From: Roseihalotalea indica
GTDB lineage: Bacteria > Bacteroidota > Bacteroidia > Cytophagales > Cyclobacteriaceae
Direction: 5' to 3'
Length of the DNA: 64,000 nt
NCBI RefSeq assembly: GCF_022458895.1
Contig: NZ_JAINFL010000005.1
Coordinates: 186,001-250,000, forward strand
The notes below the pieces were generated by a model, which saw nothing but the letters and a program-made list of their open reading frames with translations, did no database searches and had not been told where the DNA came from. Each line of letters starts with the position of its first letter. The first letter of the stretch is position 1. Position numbers and translations under genes: made by a program. This document shows positions 9,086-15,857 of this stretch, piece after piece.

Positions 9086-9466
9086 CTATTCTTTTCCTGG
9101 CTTTTCTTTTTGGTCAGAATCATTCTCTTCTTTCTTCTCCGAAGCTACATACGTTGAGTCATTGCGGTTTTGCCAGGGCTTGGCGTTTTTAGCCTCGGGG
9201 CCGGTTACTTTTTTCCGGTCCGACGTAGAAGCCGCTACCACATCCTTCGAGCGTCCCTGATCTTCCCAAGGTTTGTAATTTTTAGCTTTCGGGCCTTTCA
9301 GGTCAAGAGGCTCTTGAGAAACCAGTATCTCAGAAGATGCTTTTGAGCTATCTTTCCAGGGCTTATAGTTTTTGGCTTTCGGGCCTTTGGGTTTCTTGCT
9401 CACCTGGGCGGGGCTAAAGTTGAGAAAAAAGATCAAAGTGAAAAGGGTTAATATTGTTCGTTTCAT
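9086..9466 (-). CDS. small secreted protein with three GPxAKNxKPW motifs, unknown function
   Basis: 126 residues. Residues 1-20 are a signal peptide (ILTLFTLIFFLNFSPAQ). The mature part is highly charged and contains three copies of one motif: GPKAKNYKPWKD, GPKAKNYKPWED and GPEAKNAKPWQN, separated by 17-20 residue Ser/Lys-rich linkers and followed by a Glu/Lys-rich tail. It is probably largely disordered. I do not recognise the family. It has its own terminator. Its upstream region, shared with the response regulator's 3' end, contains an array of ATCCG half-sites, which suggests (inference) control by the neighbouring two-component system. Confidence 0.75.
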   Translation of the reverse strand: MKRTILTLFTLIFFLNFSPAQVSKKPKGPKAKNYKPWKDSSKASSEILVSQEPLDLKGPKAKNYKPWEDQGRSKDVVAASTSDRKKVTGPEAKNAKPWQNRNDSTYVASEKKEENDSDQKEKPGKE

Positions 9467-9562
9467 ATCGATAACACCTATGGGTGAATATTAGTTTTTT
9501 GAGTCACTATATTCAACGCAATGGCTTTCCGTAGGTCACTCTGCAAAAAACGGTAATTTTTA

Positions 9563-9605
9563 ATCCGGGAAAATCCGTAGGGTATGCATCCGTATTTTTA
9601 CGGAT
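9563..9605. promoter_or_regulatory. array of ATCCG half-sites with a perfect inverted repeat
   Basis: ATCCG occurs at 9563, 9573 and 9588 on the + strand. The last copy belongs to ATCCGTA-TTTT-TACGGAT (9588-9605), a perfect 7-bp inverted repeat with a 4-base spacer. It sits 12 bases past the response-regulator stop codon and about 120 bases upstream of the small secreted protein. It could be an operator or simply the 3' hairpin of the regulator mRNA. Confidence 0.4.
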
Positions 9606-9616
9606 AAAGATCAAGT

Positions 9617-10249
9617 TTATATAAGGTGCAACTTGGCAGCTTTCTTAATTAGTTCAGCGGTGTTCTTTACTTCCAGCTTCTTCATCATATTAGCCCGGTG
9701 AGTTTCTACGGTTCGGGTGCTGATAAAAAGTTGATCGGCAATCTCTTTGGTGGTCAGTCCATCGGAAATTAATGCCAGCACTTCGGTTTCTTTGGAAGAT
9801 AGCTGCTTGGGCTGGTTGCCTTCCATTGCCATGAGGTTGATCATGCGCTCGGAGATTTCCCGGTTGAAGTACTTCTTTCCCTCATAGACGGTCTCTATTG
9901 CTTGAATTAGCTCATCCTCATCGGCATTCTTTAGTAGATAACCGAATGCTCCGTTTCGGACACATTTTACGATATAGTGCCCATCATCATGCATGGAAAT
10001 AGCAATAGTTTTGATAGTAGGGTAGTGCTTTTTGAGCTTTTTCAATACGGTGAAGCCATCCATCTCGGGCATGGTGAGGTCTAGCAGGATTATATGGGGG
10101 GGGAGATTGGTTTTCAGATAATCCATCAGTTCTTTTCCGTGGCTCAGGCTGGCCACAACCTCAAAGCCATCATGACCCGACAAGAGGGAAGTAAGCCCGT
10201 TCCTGAATAACTGATGATCGTCTACGATAGCAATGGTAATCTCGCTCAT
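9617..10249 (-). CDS. NarL/FixJ-family response regulator
   Basis: 210 residues. Residues 1-120 are a receiver domain: acidic pair DD at 10-11, phospho-acceptor Asp57 in ILLDLTMPEMDG, and Lys in YLLKNAD near 108. Residues about 147-205 are a LuxR-type helix-turn-helix (LSSKETEVLALISDG, KEIADQLFISTRTVETH, then KLEVKNTAELIKKA). It binds DNA when phosphorylated. Its ATG overlaps the last bases of the upstream histidine kinase gene (ATGA at 10246-10249), so the two are translationally coupled and form a cognate pair. Confidence 0.95.
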   Translation of the reverse strand: MSEITIAIVDDHQLFRNGLTSLLSGHDGFEVVASLSHGKELMDYLKTNLPPHIILLDLTMPEMDGFTVLKKLKKHYPTIKTIAISMHDDGHYIVKCVRNGAFGYLLKNADEDELIQAIETVYEGKKYFNREISERMINLMAMEGNQPKQLSSKETEVLALISDGLTTKEIADQLFISTRTVETHRANMMKKLEVKNTAELIKKAAKLHLI

Positions 10250-11970
10250 ACTTCCAAAGGTAATTCTACTTCCACTTCAGTACCGCTTTCGTCAGAGTGG
10301 AGGGATAGGTATCCGTTAAACACTTCTATGCGCTCTTTCATATTCCGAAGCCCGGCTCCTGGGTTCACAGTATCCGGATCAAAACCCTGGCCGTCATCCC
10401 GGTAATAGAGGCTGACTTTATCGTCAAACTCCGTGATGGATAGTCTAACGGTATGGGCATGGGCATGTTTCAGGGTATTGTTAATCAGTTCCTGAGTTAC
10501 CCGGTAGAGACAAATATGAATATCGGTATCCATGTTTGATCCATGATCTTTGGTTTCATCAATATAGTGAATAGTGATGTCGCCGGATTTGCTGACCATG
10601 TTTACCAGGCTGACGACTGCTTTTCCTACTCCAAAATCTATCAGAGAGGGGGGCATCAGGTTATAGGTCATCCGCCGGATCTCGTCAATAGTTTCATCCA
10701 CCATGCTTTTGATTTGCTTTTTCTCATCATTGCCTATAGTTGGGGCCTGTACCAGTAATTTAAGGCTGGTCAGCAGAGGGCCCAGGCCGTCGTGCAGTTC
10801 TTTGGCCAGGCGGTTGCGTTCATTTTCCTGCCCCTTAATAAGCGACTGCTTGGCAGCCAGCCGGTTTTTTACCTCTCGCTGGTTAAAAGCTATCAGTTGG
10901 TCCCGCATGGCCAGCAGCGACTTTCCCAGGGCATCGTTTTGCCCGGATAACTGGTATGAGGCTTCCAGGTGCATATTCCCGATTTCGCGGGAGAAGCGGA
11001 TGGCTCCATTAATGGAGTTTTTCAAATCTTCCAGCGCTGAGAACATCTCATTCATCTCCCGGGCCGGAGAGGTTTCCTGCACGTCAATATCGTAATTACC
11101 CCGGGCCATGCTGGTCAGGCGTGCCCGCATTTTCAGTACGGGGCGAGAAACCACTGTTGTCAGGAGAAAAGAGATGACCAGGGCAAAGAAGAGCACCATC
11201 AGTGATATCCAGATTAGCTTTTTTTTCATGCTTTGCAGTGGCGCTCTCACTTCGGCGACATCCATTTCCGATAAGATGCCCCATTGTAGGTGGGAAAGTG
11301 TTAACGTATCGTAAGCACTATAGACCGGAATGCCCCGGTAATCCTCAAAAATATCGTTTCCAACCTGCCCCATGATCGCTCGTTCCACGCCCGGGGTATG
11401 CGCTGTAATGCTATAAGGCAATCGTTCGGGAAAAAAACGAGATGCCGAGCGCAGATGGTAGTCCGCGCCCACCAGGTAGGTTTCTCCACTGTTACCCATG
11501 CCAGTACGCTCCAGTAATATGGGCTGCATTTGTTCTGCCGAAATGGTTTTAATAAAGTACCCACTGTCTAGGGGCCGGACCATGGCTAGCCGAACAGTAC
11601 TGTCTTCGGTAAAAGGAGTAATATCATAGATGCCGGCGTAAGCCGACGGAGAAGGTTGGGCCGGTAGAAATTTGAGGGTATCGGGGGTGTTGGTATACAG
11701 GAATGTTTCACTGCCTACTCCAAACCCGTTTGGCGTGGCCGATAGTGTGTCAGTGGTCTGTACGAAAGTATCCCATTCCCGTTGCAGGTACTCCGTAATT
11801 CGAGCACTTTTCAGGCTTTTGATGGATGAGAGTTGCAGTAGCACGCGCCGGTCGAGCGTTTGCTGAAACTCCTGATAAAAAAAGACGGATAACACAAGTA
11901 CAGTCAGCACAATCAGGGAATTGATGAATAGTACGATCCAAAACCGGATGCTAAGTTCCCTGATCCTCAT
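10246..11970 (-). CDS. membrane histidine kinase, NarX/DesK-type (HisKA_3) with extracytoplasmic sensor and HAMP
   Basis: 574 residues. Membrane segment 1 is at about 10-32 and segment 2 at about 252-275, enclosing a periplasmic sensor of about 215 residues with a Cache-like pattern (TGMGNSGETYLVGAD near 156-170). HAMP follows at about 275-330, then a coiled coil. The dimerisation motif NERNRLAKELHDGLGP contains phospho-acceptor His393. The HATPase_c domain (about 480-570) has its N-box in ELINNTLKHA and G-box DDGQGFD. It should phosphorylate the adjacent NarL-type regulator. The ligand is unknown. A perfect ATCCGGAT palindrome lies about 150 bases upstream of the start. Confidence 0.93.
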   Translation of the reverse strand: MRIRELSIRFWIVLFINSLIVLTVLVLSVFFYQEFQQTLDRRVLLQLSSIKSLKSARITEYLQREWDTFVQTTDTLSATPNGFGVGSETFLYTNTPDTLKFLPAQPSPSAYAGIYDITPFTEDSTVRLAMVRPLDSGYFIKTISAEQMQPILLERTGMGNSGETYLVGADYHLRSASRFFPERLPYSITAHTPGVERAIMGQVGNDIFEDYRGIPVYSAYDTLTLSHLQWGILSEMDVAEVRAPLQSMKKKLIWISLMVLFFALVISFLLTTVVSRPVLKMRARLTSMARGNYDIDVQETSPAREMNEMFSALEDLKNSINGAIRFSREIGNMHLEASYQLSGQNDALGKSLLAMRDQLIAFNQREVKNRLAAKQSLIKGQENERNRLAKELHDGLGPLLTSLKLLVQAPTIGNDEKKQIKSMVDETIDEIRRMTYNLMPPSLIDFGVGKAVVSLVNMVSKSGDITIHYIDETKDHGSNMDTDIHICLYRVTQELINNTLKHAHAHTVRLSITEFDDKVSLYYRDDGQGFDPDTVNPGAGLRNMKERIEVFNGYLSLHSDESGTEVEVELPLEV

Positions 11971-12118
11971 AGATAAGATAGTGTTTCAGTGTTGTGTGCT
12001 GGCAAAGATAGTTCGTAGTAGACAAAACTAATAAGATTGAAGGAAGGGCTTTAATAATAACCATTAAACCGCTAGAGCATTCTTGCCAGGGGGACTGCCA
12101 TGTATTAAACCTAAGAAT

Positions 12119-12126
12119 ATCCGGAT
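12119..12126. promoter_or_regulatory. ATCCGGAT palindrome upstream of the histidine kinase operon
   Basis: A perfect 8-bp palindrome built from the same ATCCG half-site seen at 9563-9605. CGGATAA occurs here, at 9601 and at 12389. Possible autoregulatory site of the two-component system; the motif is short, so chance is not excluded. Confidence 0.3.
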
Positions 12127-12545
12127 AAAACAGAAGGTTTGCACAAATGGATACCGCATCTAAAGACATTTACCCTTGAATATTGTCAGCGAAAGCTACT
12201 ACAAGGGGTTAGAAAGGCCGCTCACAGATGCAAAAAAGTTAGTATCTCCTACTGATAAATAACTTAAAATTAGTAAGCACCTGTTACATCCATACATTTA
12301 CTAACAAAAATGTTTAAGAGTGTTAGTCTCCAGTATTTTTATTAGCGAAGATGTGTAGCAGAGGCAGGTGCATCTTTACATTATTGACCGGATAAGTTAT
12401 GCGTCGCTGCTTTTACTAACATCATTGGGGTTTTAAGTGGCTCGTAAGCCACCTTGGCTAACAAATTGGTTAGTGAAGTAAGGTTTGACTAACAAACTCT
12501 TAAAGCCAGTACCAGATATGGTCATTTATGGTTGGTGGGTAAAAT

Positions 12546-12577
12546 AAAGGGGGAAAAGATAGCTCCGTTCCCCCTTT
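12546..12577. terminator. bidirectional terminator-like hairpin
   Basis: AAAGGGGGAA (12546-12555) pairs with TTCCCCCTTT (12568-12577) around a 12-base loop, followed on the + strand by TCATGTTT and on the minus strand by ATTTTA. The loop-proximal sequence resembles that of the hairpin at 12742-12772 (both contain AGCTC). Confidence 0.6.
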
Positions 12578-12741
12578 TCATGTTTCACCTTAACTATATA
12601 CAGTTCAACTGATTTGATCAGCTTAACTTCATATGTCAGGCTACTAGGAATATAAGGTAGTAGAGGCGAAGAAATATTGGAAAGGTAGGTATGCTTACTT
12701 GCCTAACGGTATACTAAAGATAAGAAATCCAGTACAAAAAG

Positions 12742-12772
12742 AAAAGGAAACAGAACAGCTCTGTTTCCCTTT
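12742..12772. terminator. terminator-like hairpin, probably for the propeller lipoprotein on the minus strand
   Basis: GGAAACAGA (12746-12754) pairs with TCTGTTTCC (12760-12768) with a 5-base loop; outer A/T pairs extend it. On the minus strand it is followed by TTTTCTTTTTG, a good T-tract, about 190 bases after the lipoprotein stop. Confidence 0.6.
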
Positions 12773-12820
12773 ACCCACCTATGATCAACTTTTCTAACTA
12801 ACTAACCAACAGAATTTATT

Positions 12821-12952
12821 CCGATCATTATGGAAGAAGCTATTTTCTATCCCAAGTCAAGGAGGCGGCTAGTAGGAGGCGGCACAGGGGACCTGCCTCC
12901 TGCTGACCGCTTCCTGATATGTCATTGAAAGAAATCAGAATAATGTCTAATA
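12821..12952 (+). repeat. dispersed intergenic repeat, copy A
   Basis: Matches 43625-43757 in the same orientation. The ends are best conserved: CCGATCATTA, AAGAAGC.ATTTTCTAT and CCCAAGTCA at the left, and TATGTCATT then GAAAGAAATCAGAATAATGT at the right. The middle differs and in this copy holds two GGAGGCGGC direct repeats and an AGGAGGC/GCCTCCT hairpin. The outer ends contain CATTAT and ATAATG, reverse complements of each other. It ends 10 bases from the stop of the propeller lipoprotein gene. It may be a small non-autonomous mobile element or a 3' regulatory repeat. Confidence 0.75.
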
Positions 12953-12961
12953 GGCTCAGTC

Positions 12962-14020
12962 TTAGTCCATTTCTTTTTCGTCGAGGTATACTGCTGAGGC
13001 ACCTTCGTAGTTGACATTGGCAACGGGCTTCATATTACCGCTTTCCATAGGGTAGTCAAAAACAAGCAGTCGTCCACCACCGTTGGCTCGTTCGGCCACG
13101 TATATTTTCTTGGCTTCTACGCTTAAGGCAACGTCTACCGGGTTTCCTAAGTAGGTCATATCACCCGCAATGCGAATCTGGTCGTCCATCATAATCATCC
13201 CTTCATCACCGGCATCCATTAGCTTGCTGCTGAAGTTTTCAATCACGTGGAATCCACCGTCTGAGTCTACTGTAGCATCGGCAATATCAGTAAGTACCAT
13301 AATATCGTGCATGGCATCGTAGTTCAGTCCGTGAGTCCGTACCAGTCCTTCAATGGCTACCTTCATATCGGCACCTAAGTTTTGATCATCGGGCTTGGTA
13401 CCAAAGTCATGGTATACGGCCAGGTTATTGGTGCCGTCTTCTACCGCATACAGCGTTCCGTCTACTAGCTGAATACCCCACAGGTTAATGTGTACCCGGT
13501 AAACTTTGTCCAGTCGTAATGCACCGTGATATACTTTGTAGACTACCAGCTGATTCATATCGTCTACGTCCTCAGCTACTACCAGCATGTCACCTTCTAC
13601 GGTGATTTCCCGGCCATTTGTAAAGTCAGAATCGCTACTGAAGGCAGGAGAAACATCTTTTTTGCCCATCAGGTCCATAATGTCGGTATAACCATTCACG
13701 ACACTTTCGGTGCGAGAAAGCTGGTAAACAATATCTTTGTCCTGGCTGTAGAAGATACCATCGGCATCCATATTACCGGTGTTGGCTACGGTTTTGTCAA
13801 TATCGTGCAGATCAGAGACATCAAAGATGGTAAAATTACCTCCGGTGTTGGTAGAAGCAAAGATGCGCATCTCGCCCATGTCTTTGTCTTTATCCTTACC
13901 AAGAAATTCGTCAAAGATTTCTTCGCCCTTCTGGCACCCCGTGAAAAATAATGTTGTACCCGCCAGGAGGCACATCGAGGCCGTTTTTGTTAGATTGATA
14001 AAAAATGTAGGTCTGTGCAT
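12962..14020 (-). CDS. beta-propeller lipoprotein
   Basis: 352 residues. The N-terminus is a lipoprotein signal with lipobox LFFTGC (Cys29), followed by an acidic/Lys linker (LGKDKDKDMG). The rest is a repeated pattern typical of propellers made of short strand-rich blades: FTIFDVSDL, DIVYQLSR, GDMLVVAED, GTLYAVEDG, IMVLTDIAD, KIYVAERANGGGRLLVFDYP. Each blade reports a value much as LVIVD or NHL-type propellers do. No catalytic residues are recognisable. It is likely anchored in the outer or inner membrane and may bind a ligand or protein. Unlinked to neighbours: a frameshifted permease remnant lies upstream and a dispersed repeat downstream. Confidence 0.8.
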   Translation of the reverse strand: MHRPTFFINLTKTASMCLLAGTTLFFTGCQKGEEIFDEFLGKDKDKDMGEMRIFASTNTGGNFTIFDVSDLHDIDKTVANTGNMDADGIFYSQDKDIVYQLSRTESVVNGYTDIMDLMGKKDVSPAFSSDSDFTNGREITVEGDMLVVAEDVDDMNQLVVYKVYHGALRLDKVYRVHINLWGIQLVDGTLYAVEDGTNNLAVYHDFGTKPDDQNLGADMKVAIEGLVRTHGLNYDAMHDIMVLTDIADATVDSDGGFHVIENFSSKLMDAGDEGMIMMDDQIRIAGDMTYLGNPVDVALSVEAKKIYVAERANGGGRLLVFDYPMESGNMKPVANVNYEGASAVYLDEKEMD

Positions 14021-14202
14021 AATAGTTGTGCAATAAGATGGTTGGAAAAAAATTACAGTTATACCTACGAAGTGAACCTGCTGATTGGATTTCCCAGGTT
14101 GGGATTTTATTGCAAATGATTTGAATGTTAGCGAATGCTACCGTAAGAAGGCGGTTGTCGGCCTGAAGAGTAATCCTTATCTTTTGAGGTAAATGCTCAT
14201 GT
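14021..14202. other. upstream region of the propeller lipoprotein
   Basis: About 180 bases before the permease remnant, AT-rich near 14040-14065. I see no gene and no confident promoter. Confidence 0.5.
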
Positions 14203-14444
14203 ATGCGCAACTTTCTTCGAACTCAGGGATATACCAAGCTGATACTGCTGGCCCTGCTCTTGGCTATTCCAGTATCGTATCTGGCTATGAGGGAGGGACT
14301 GGCTGACTTCGCTTACCGGATATGCAGGTATGGGTATTTGTGGGAGCAGGTATAGGAGCATTACTTATTGCCTGGCTGGCTGTTAGTTACCAGTCTATCA
14401 AAGCCGCGCTGGGTAATCCGGTGGATGCATTGCGGTACGAATAG
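14203..14444 (+). pseudogene. C-terminal remnant of an FtsX/MacB-type ABC transporter permease, frameshifted
   Basis: Frame 1 from 14203 reads YTKLILLALLLAIPVSYLAM and then LADFAYRI, and stops at 14355. Frame 2 from 14319 continues the family's C-terminus: DMQVWVFVGAGIGALL, then WLAVSYQSIKAALGNP and VDALRYE, with a stop at 14442-14444. Together these are the last two membrane segments and the conserved SIKAALxNPVxxLR tail of Bacteroidota FtsX-type permeases. The junction is explained by loss of about four bases at 14319-14322. About 90% of the gene (some 700 residues) is missing upstream. This is a dead fragment beside the 3' end of the T6SS operon. Confidence 0.85.
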
Positions 14445-14455
14445 CAGGGGTAAAT

Positions 14456-14476
14456 GGTAAAAGGTAAACGTAACAC
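14456..14476. repeat. direct repeat beside the 3' end of the T6SS operon
   Basis: GGTAAAAGGTAAAC followed by GTAACAC. The same 14 bases, followed by TGATAACAC, occur at 29944-29966, just upstream of the first gene of the operon. The sequence is simple (GGTAAA units), so chance or a common low-complexity motif is possible. Confidence 0.5.
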
Positions 14477-14497
14477 CTTCTTTAACTCTTCACCTCT

Positions 14498-15538
14498 CTA
14501 TTGCTTAAGGATGGTCAGTTGTTCTTCGGTGATCTGGTGTTGGGAGAGCAAATCAATAGTAGCTTGATCCAGGGATGGAGACTCTCCCTGAGCGAGTGCC
14601 TGAATTTGAGCGACCTGTTGTTGCAAGGGAGAAAGCACCTGGGTTACAAAAGTGTTAATCTTTGTGGTCAGCTCGTCGGGTGGAAGGGACTTTGATGGAT
14701 TAGTTATATACAGCAGATTTTTCGTTCCGCCATCCAACATGTAGGCTAAACCGTACGCGTCAGCATCATCTTTTTCCTGAAAAGGTTGTTCACCGCTATT
14801 AGTTTTTACCGGTTCAAAGATTTCGTCGTGCATTTGTGTGGCAAACTTTGCGTAAGTAGGGTTGGAGTTGGGGTTACGCACCTGGTAGGCTGCAAAGTGG
14901 CAATTTTTAGCTTGAAGTAGCTGAACGATATCAGCAGAGGGCACATCGGTTGACGCTTCCTGGGCGTGGTTTCCCGCATCGCCTACCAGAATAAGGATGT
15001 TTGTTTCTTCTGGCTGTAGCTCTTCGGATTGAAGTGCTCGTTTTAGTCCGTAGAATAAAGCTTCGGGCTCATCTTTATCAAACTTGGCTCGGGTGTCCAG
15101 TGATTGTATCCAGTTAGCAGGGTCATCACCGACCATCGTATTGGTCATGTATAGCCAGGCACCCTCGGCGGCATCGCGGTAGCAGGCAGCCATGACTTCA
15201 GCAGGGTATTGTTGCTCTACTTGCTGAGCAGCTTTCGCTACGGCTGGTAAATGTGTTTCCATACCCTGGGTAGCATCTACCAGAAACATAATATTGATCT
15301 GACTGAGACTTTCTGCTAAGTCGGTGAGCTTCTGCTGTAGTTCGGCTAGCTGAGCCTCATTTACTGGCTCGGAGCGGGTAGTGTCTTCTACAATTGGCGC
15401 AGGGGTAGGCCCGGGGGCTGCTTCCGGCACAAGACGGTAAAACAGAAATGGGAGAAAAAGTAGACAGAAAGACAGTATAAGAAAAAGGGAAAACTTAGTG
15501 AGTGCCGCTTTACGTTCCGGTTGGTTAATTGGTTTCAT
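14498..15538 (-). CDS. T6SS membrane-anchored VWA protein, TssO-like anchor plus TssR-like VWA domain
   Basis: 346 residues. Residues 1-12 (MKPINQPERKAA) and a membrane segment at about 15-36 resemble the N-terminus of TssO, the single-pass protein of Bacteroidota T6SSiii. A Pro-rich linker and coiled coil (about 40-78) lead to a VWA domain beginning INIMFLVDATQGM (about 81-93), with a degenerate metal site (DATQG instead of DxSxS), as I recall for TssR. Further pieces are CYRDAAEGAWLY and NILILVGDAGNH. The C-terminal 70 residues are Gln-rich and helical. It is the last gene of the operon, 10 bases after PAAR. A fusion of TssO and TssR functions is an inference; membership of the T6SS by position is firm. 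Confidence 0.7.
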   Translation of the reverse strand: MKPINQPERKAALTKFSLFLILSFCLLFLPFLFYRLVPEAAPGPTPAPIVEDTTRSEPVNEAQLAELQQKLTDLAESLSQINIMFLVDATQGMETHLPAVAKAAQQVEQQYPAEVMAACYRDAAEGAWLYMTNTMVGDDPANWIQSLDTRAKFDKDEPEALFYGLKRALQSEELQPEETNILILVGDAGNHAQEASTDVPSADIVQLLQAKNCHFAAYQVRNPNSNPTYAKFATQMHDEIFEPVKTNSGEQPFQEKDDADAYGLAYMLDGGTKNLLYITNPSKSLPPDELTTKINTFVTQVLSPLQQQVAQIQALAQGESPSLDQATIDLLSQHQITEEQLTILKQ

Positions 15539-15548
15539 GAACTATCGT

Positions 15549-15845
15549 TTATCCAATAAACACATTGGGTACCCCTGGCCCGACGATCACCCCACCGTGA
15601 GCGGTTTGATCACCTACCCGGGCGGCTGGCTTTCCGCCAATAGTTACAGTGAGCGAACCCACTAGAATAACATCCGGCGCTGGACTGACACAAGTAGCCT
15701 GATCGCCCACGCGAGCAGCCGGCCGGCCACCGATAAAGACTGTGGGGGCACCAGGAGGTAGAATTGGCCCACCCACATGGGGTTTGGGGCCATCAGACAT
15801 GGGGCAGGTATGCATATCACCGACAACAGCAGCGGGCTTACTCAT
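15549..15845 (-). CDS. PAAR-domain spike tip protein of the T6SS
   Basis: 98 residues, all PAAR domain. The repeated pattern PAAVVGD, CPMSDG, IGGRPAARVGDQATC and IGGKPAARVGDQTAHGG is diagnostic. It carries the His/Cys residues that bind the tip metal. It caps the VgrG trimer and sharpens the spike. There is no extension domain, so it does not itself carry a toxin. It lies between tssK and the VWA protein, separated by about 10 bases on each side. Confidence 0.95.
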   Translation of the reverse strand: MSKPAAVVGDMHTCPMSDGPKPHVGGPILPPGAPTVFIGGRPAARVGDQATCVSPAPDVILVGSLTVTIGGKPAARVGDQTAHGGVIVGPGVPNVFIG

Positions 15846-15857
15846 GAGTGTATCAAA

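Larger units (their letters stand above)
11971..12820. other. long gene-free region rich in hairpins and CTAAC/GTTAG motifs
   Basis: About 850 bases with no open frame of coding character. CTAAC occurs at 12301, 12416, 12458 and 12489, and GTTAG at 12238, 12322 and 12469. Hairpins include CTAACA/TGTTAG (12301-12326), a perfect GTGGCT-CGTA-AGCCAC (12437-12452) and CTAAC/GTTAG (12458-12473). Two terminator-like hairpins follow at 12546-12577 and 12742-12772. The layout from about 12300 to 12580 (several stems, then GC-rich hairpin plus TTTT) is what an unannotated + strand small RNA could look like, but it matches no RNA family I can name. Confidence 0.4.

Noticed and set aside
10246..11970. 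The kinase sensor as a chemotaxis receptor
   Set aside because: There is a HAMP domain and Cache-like sensor but the output is clearly HisKA_3/HATPase, with no methyl-accepting domain.
11951..12169. 72-residue open frame overlapping the histidine kinase start
   Set aside because: No signal, motif or conserved pattern, and it overlaps the kinase N-terminus in another frame.
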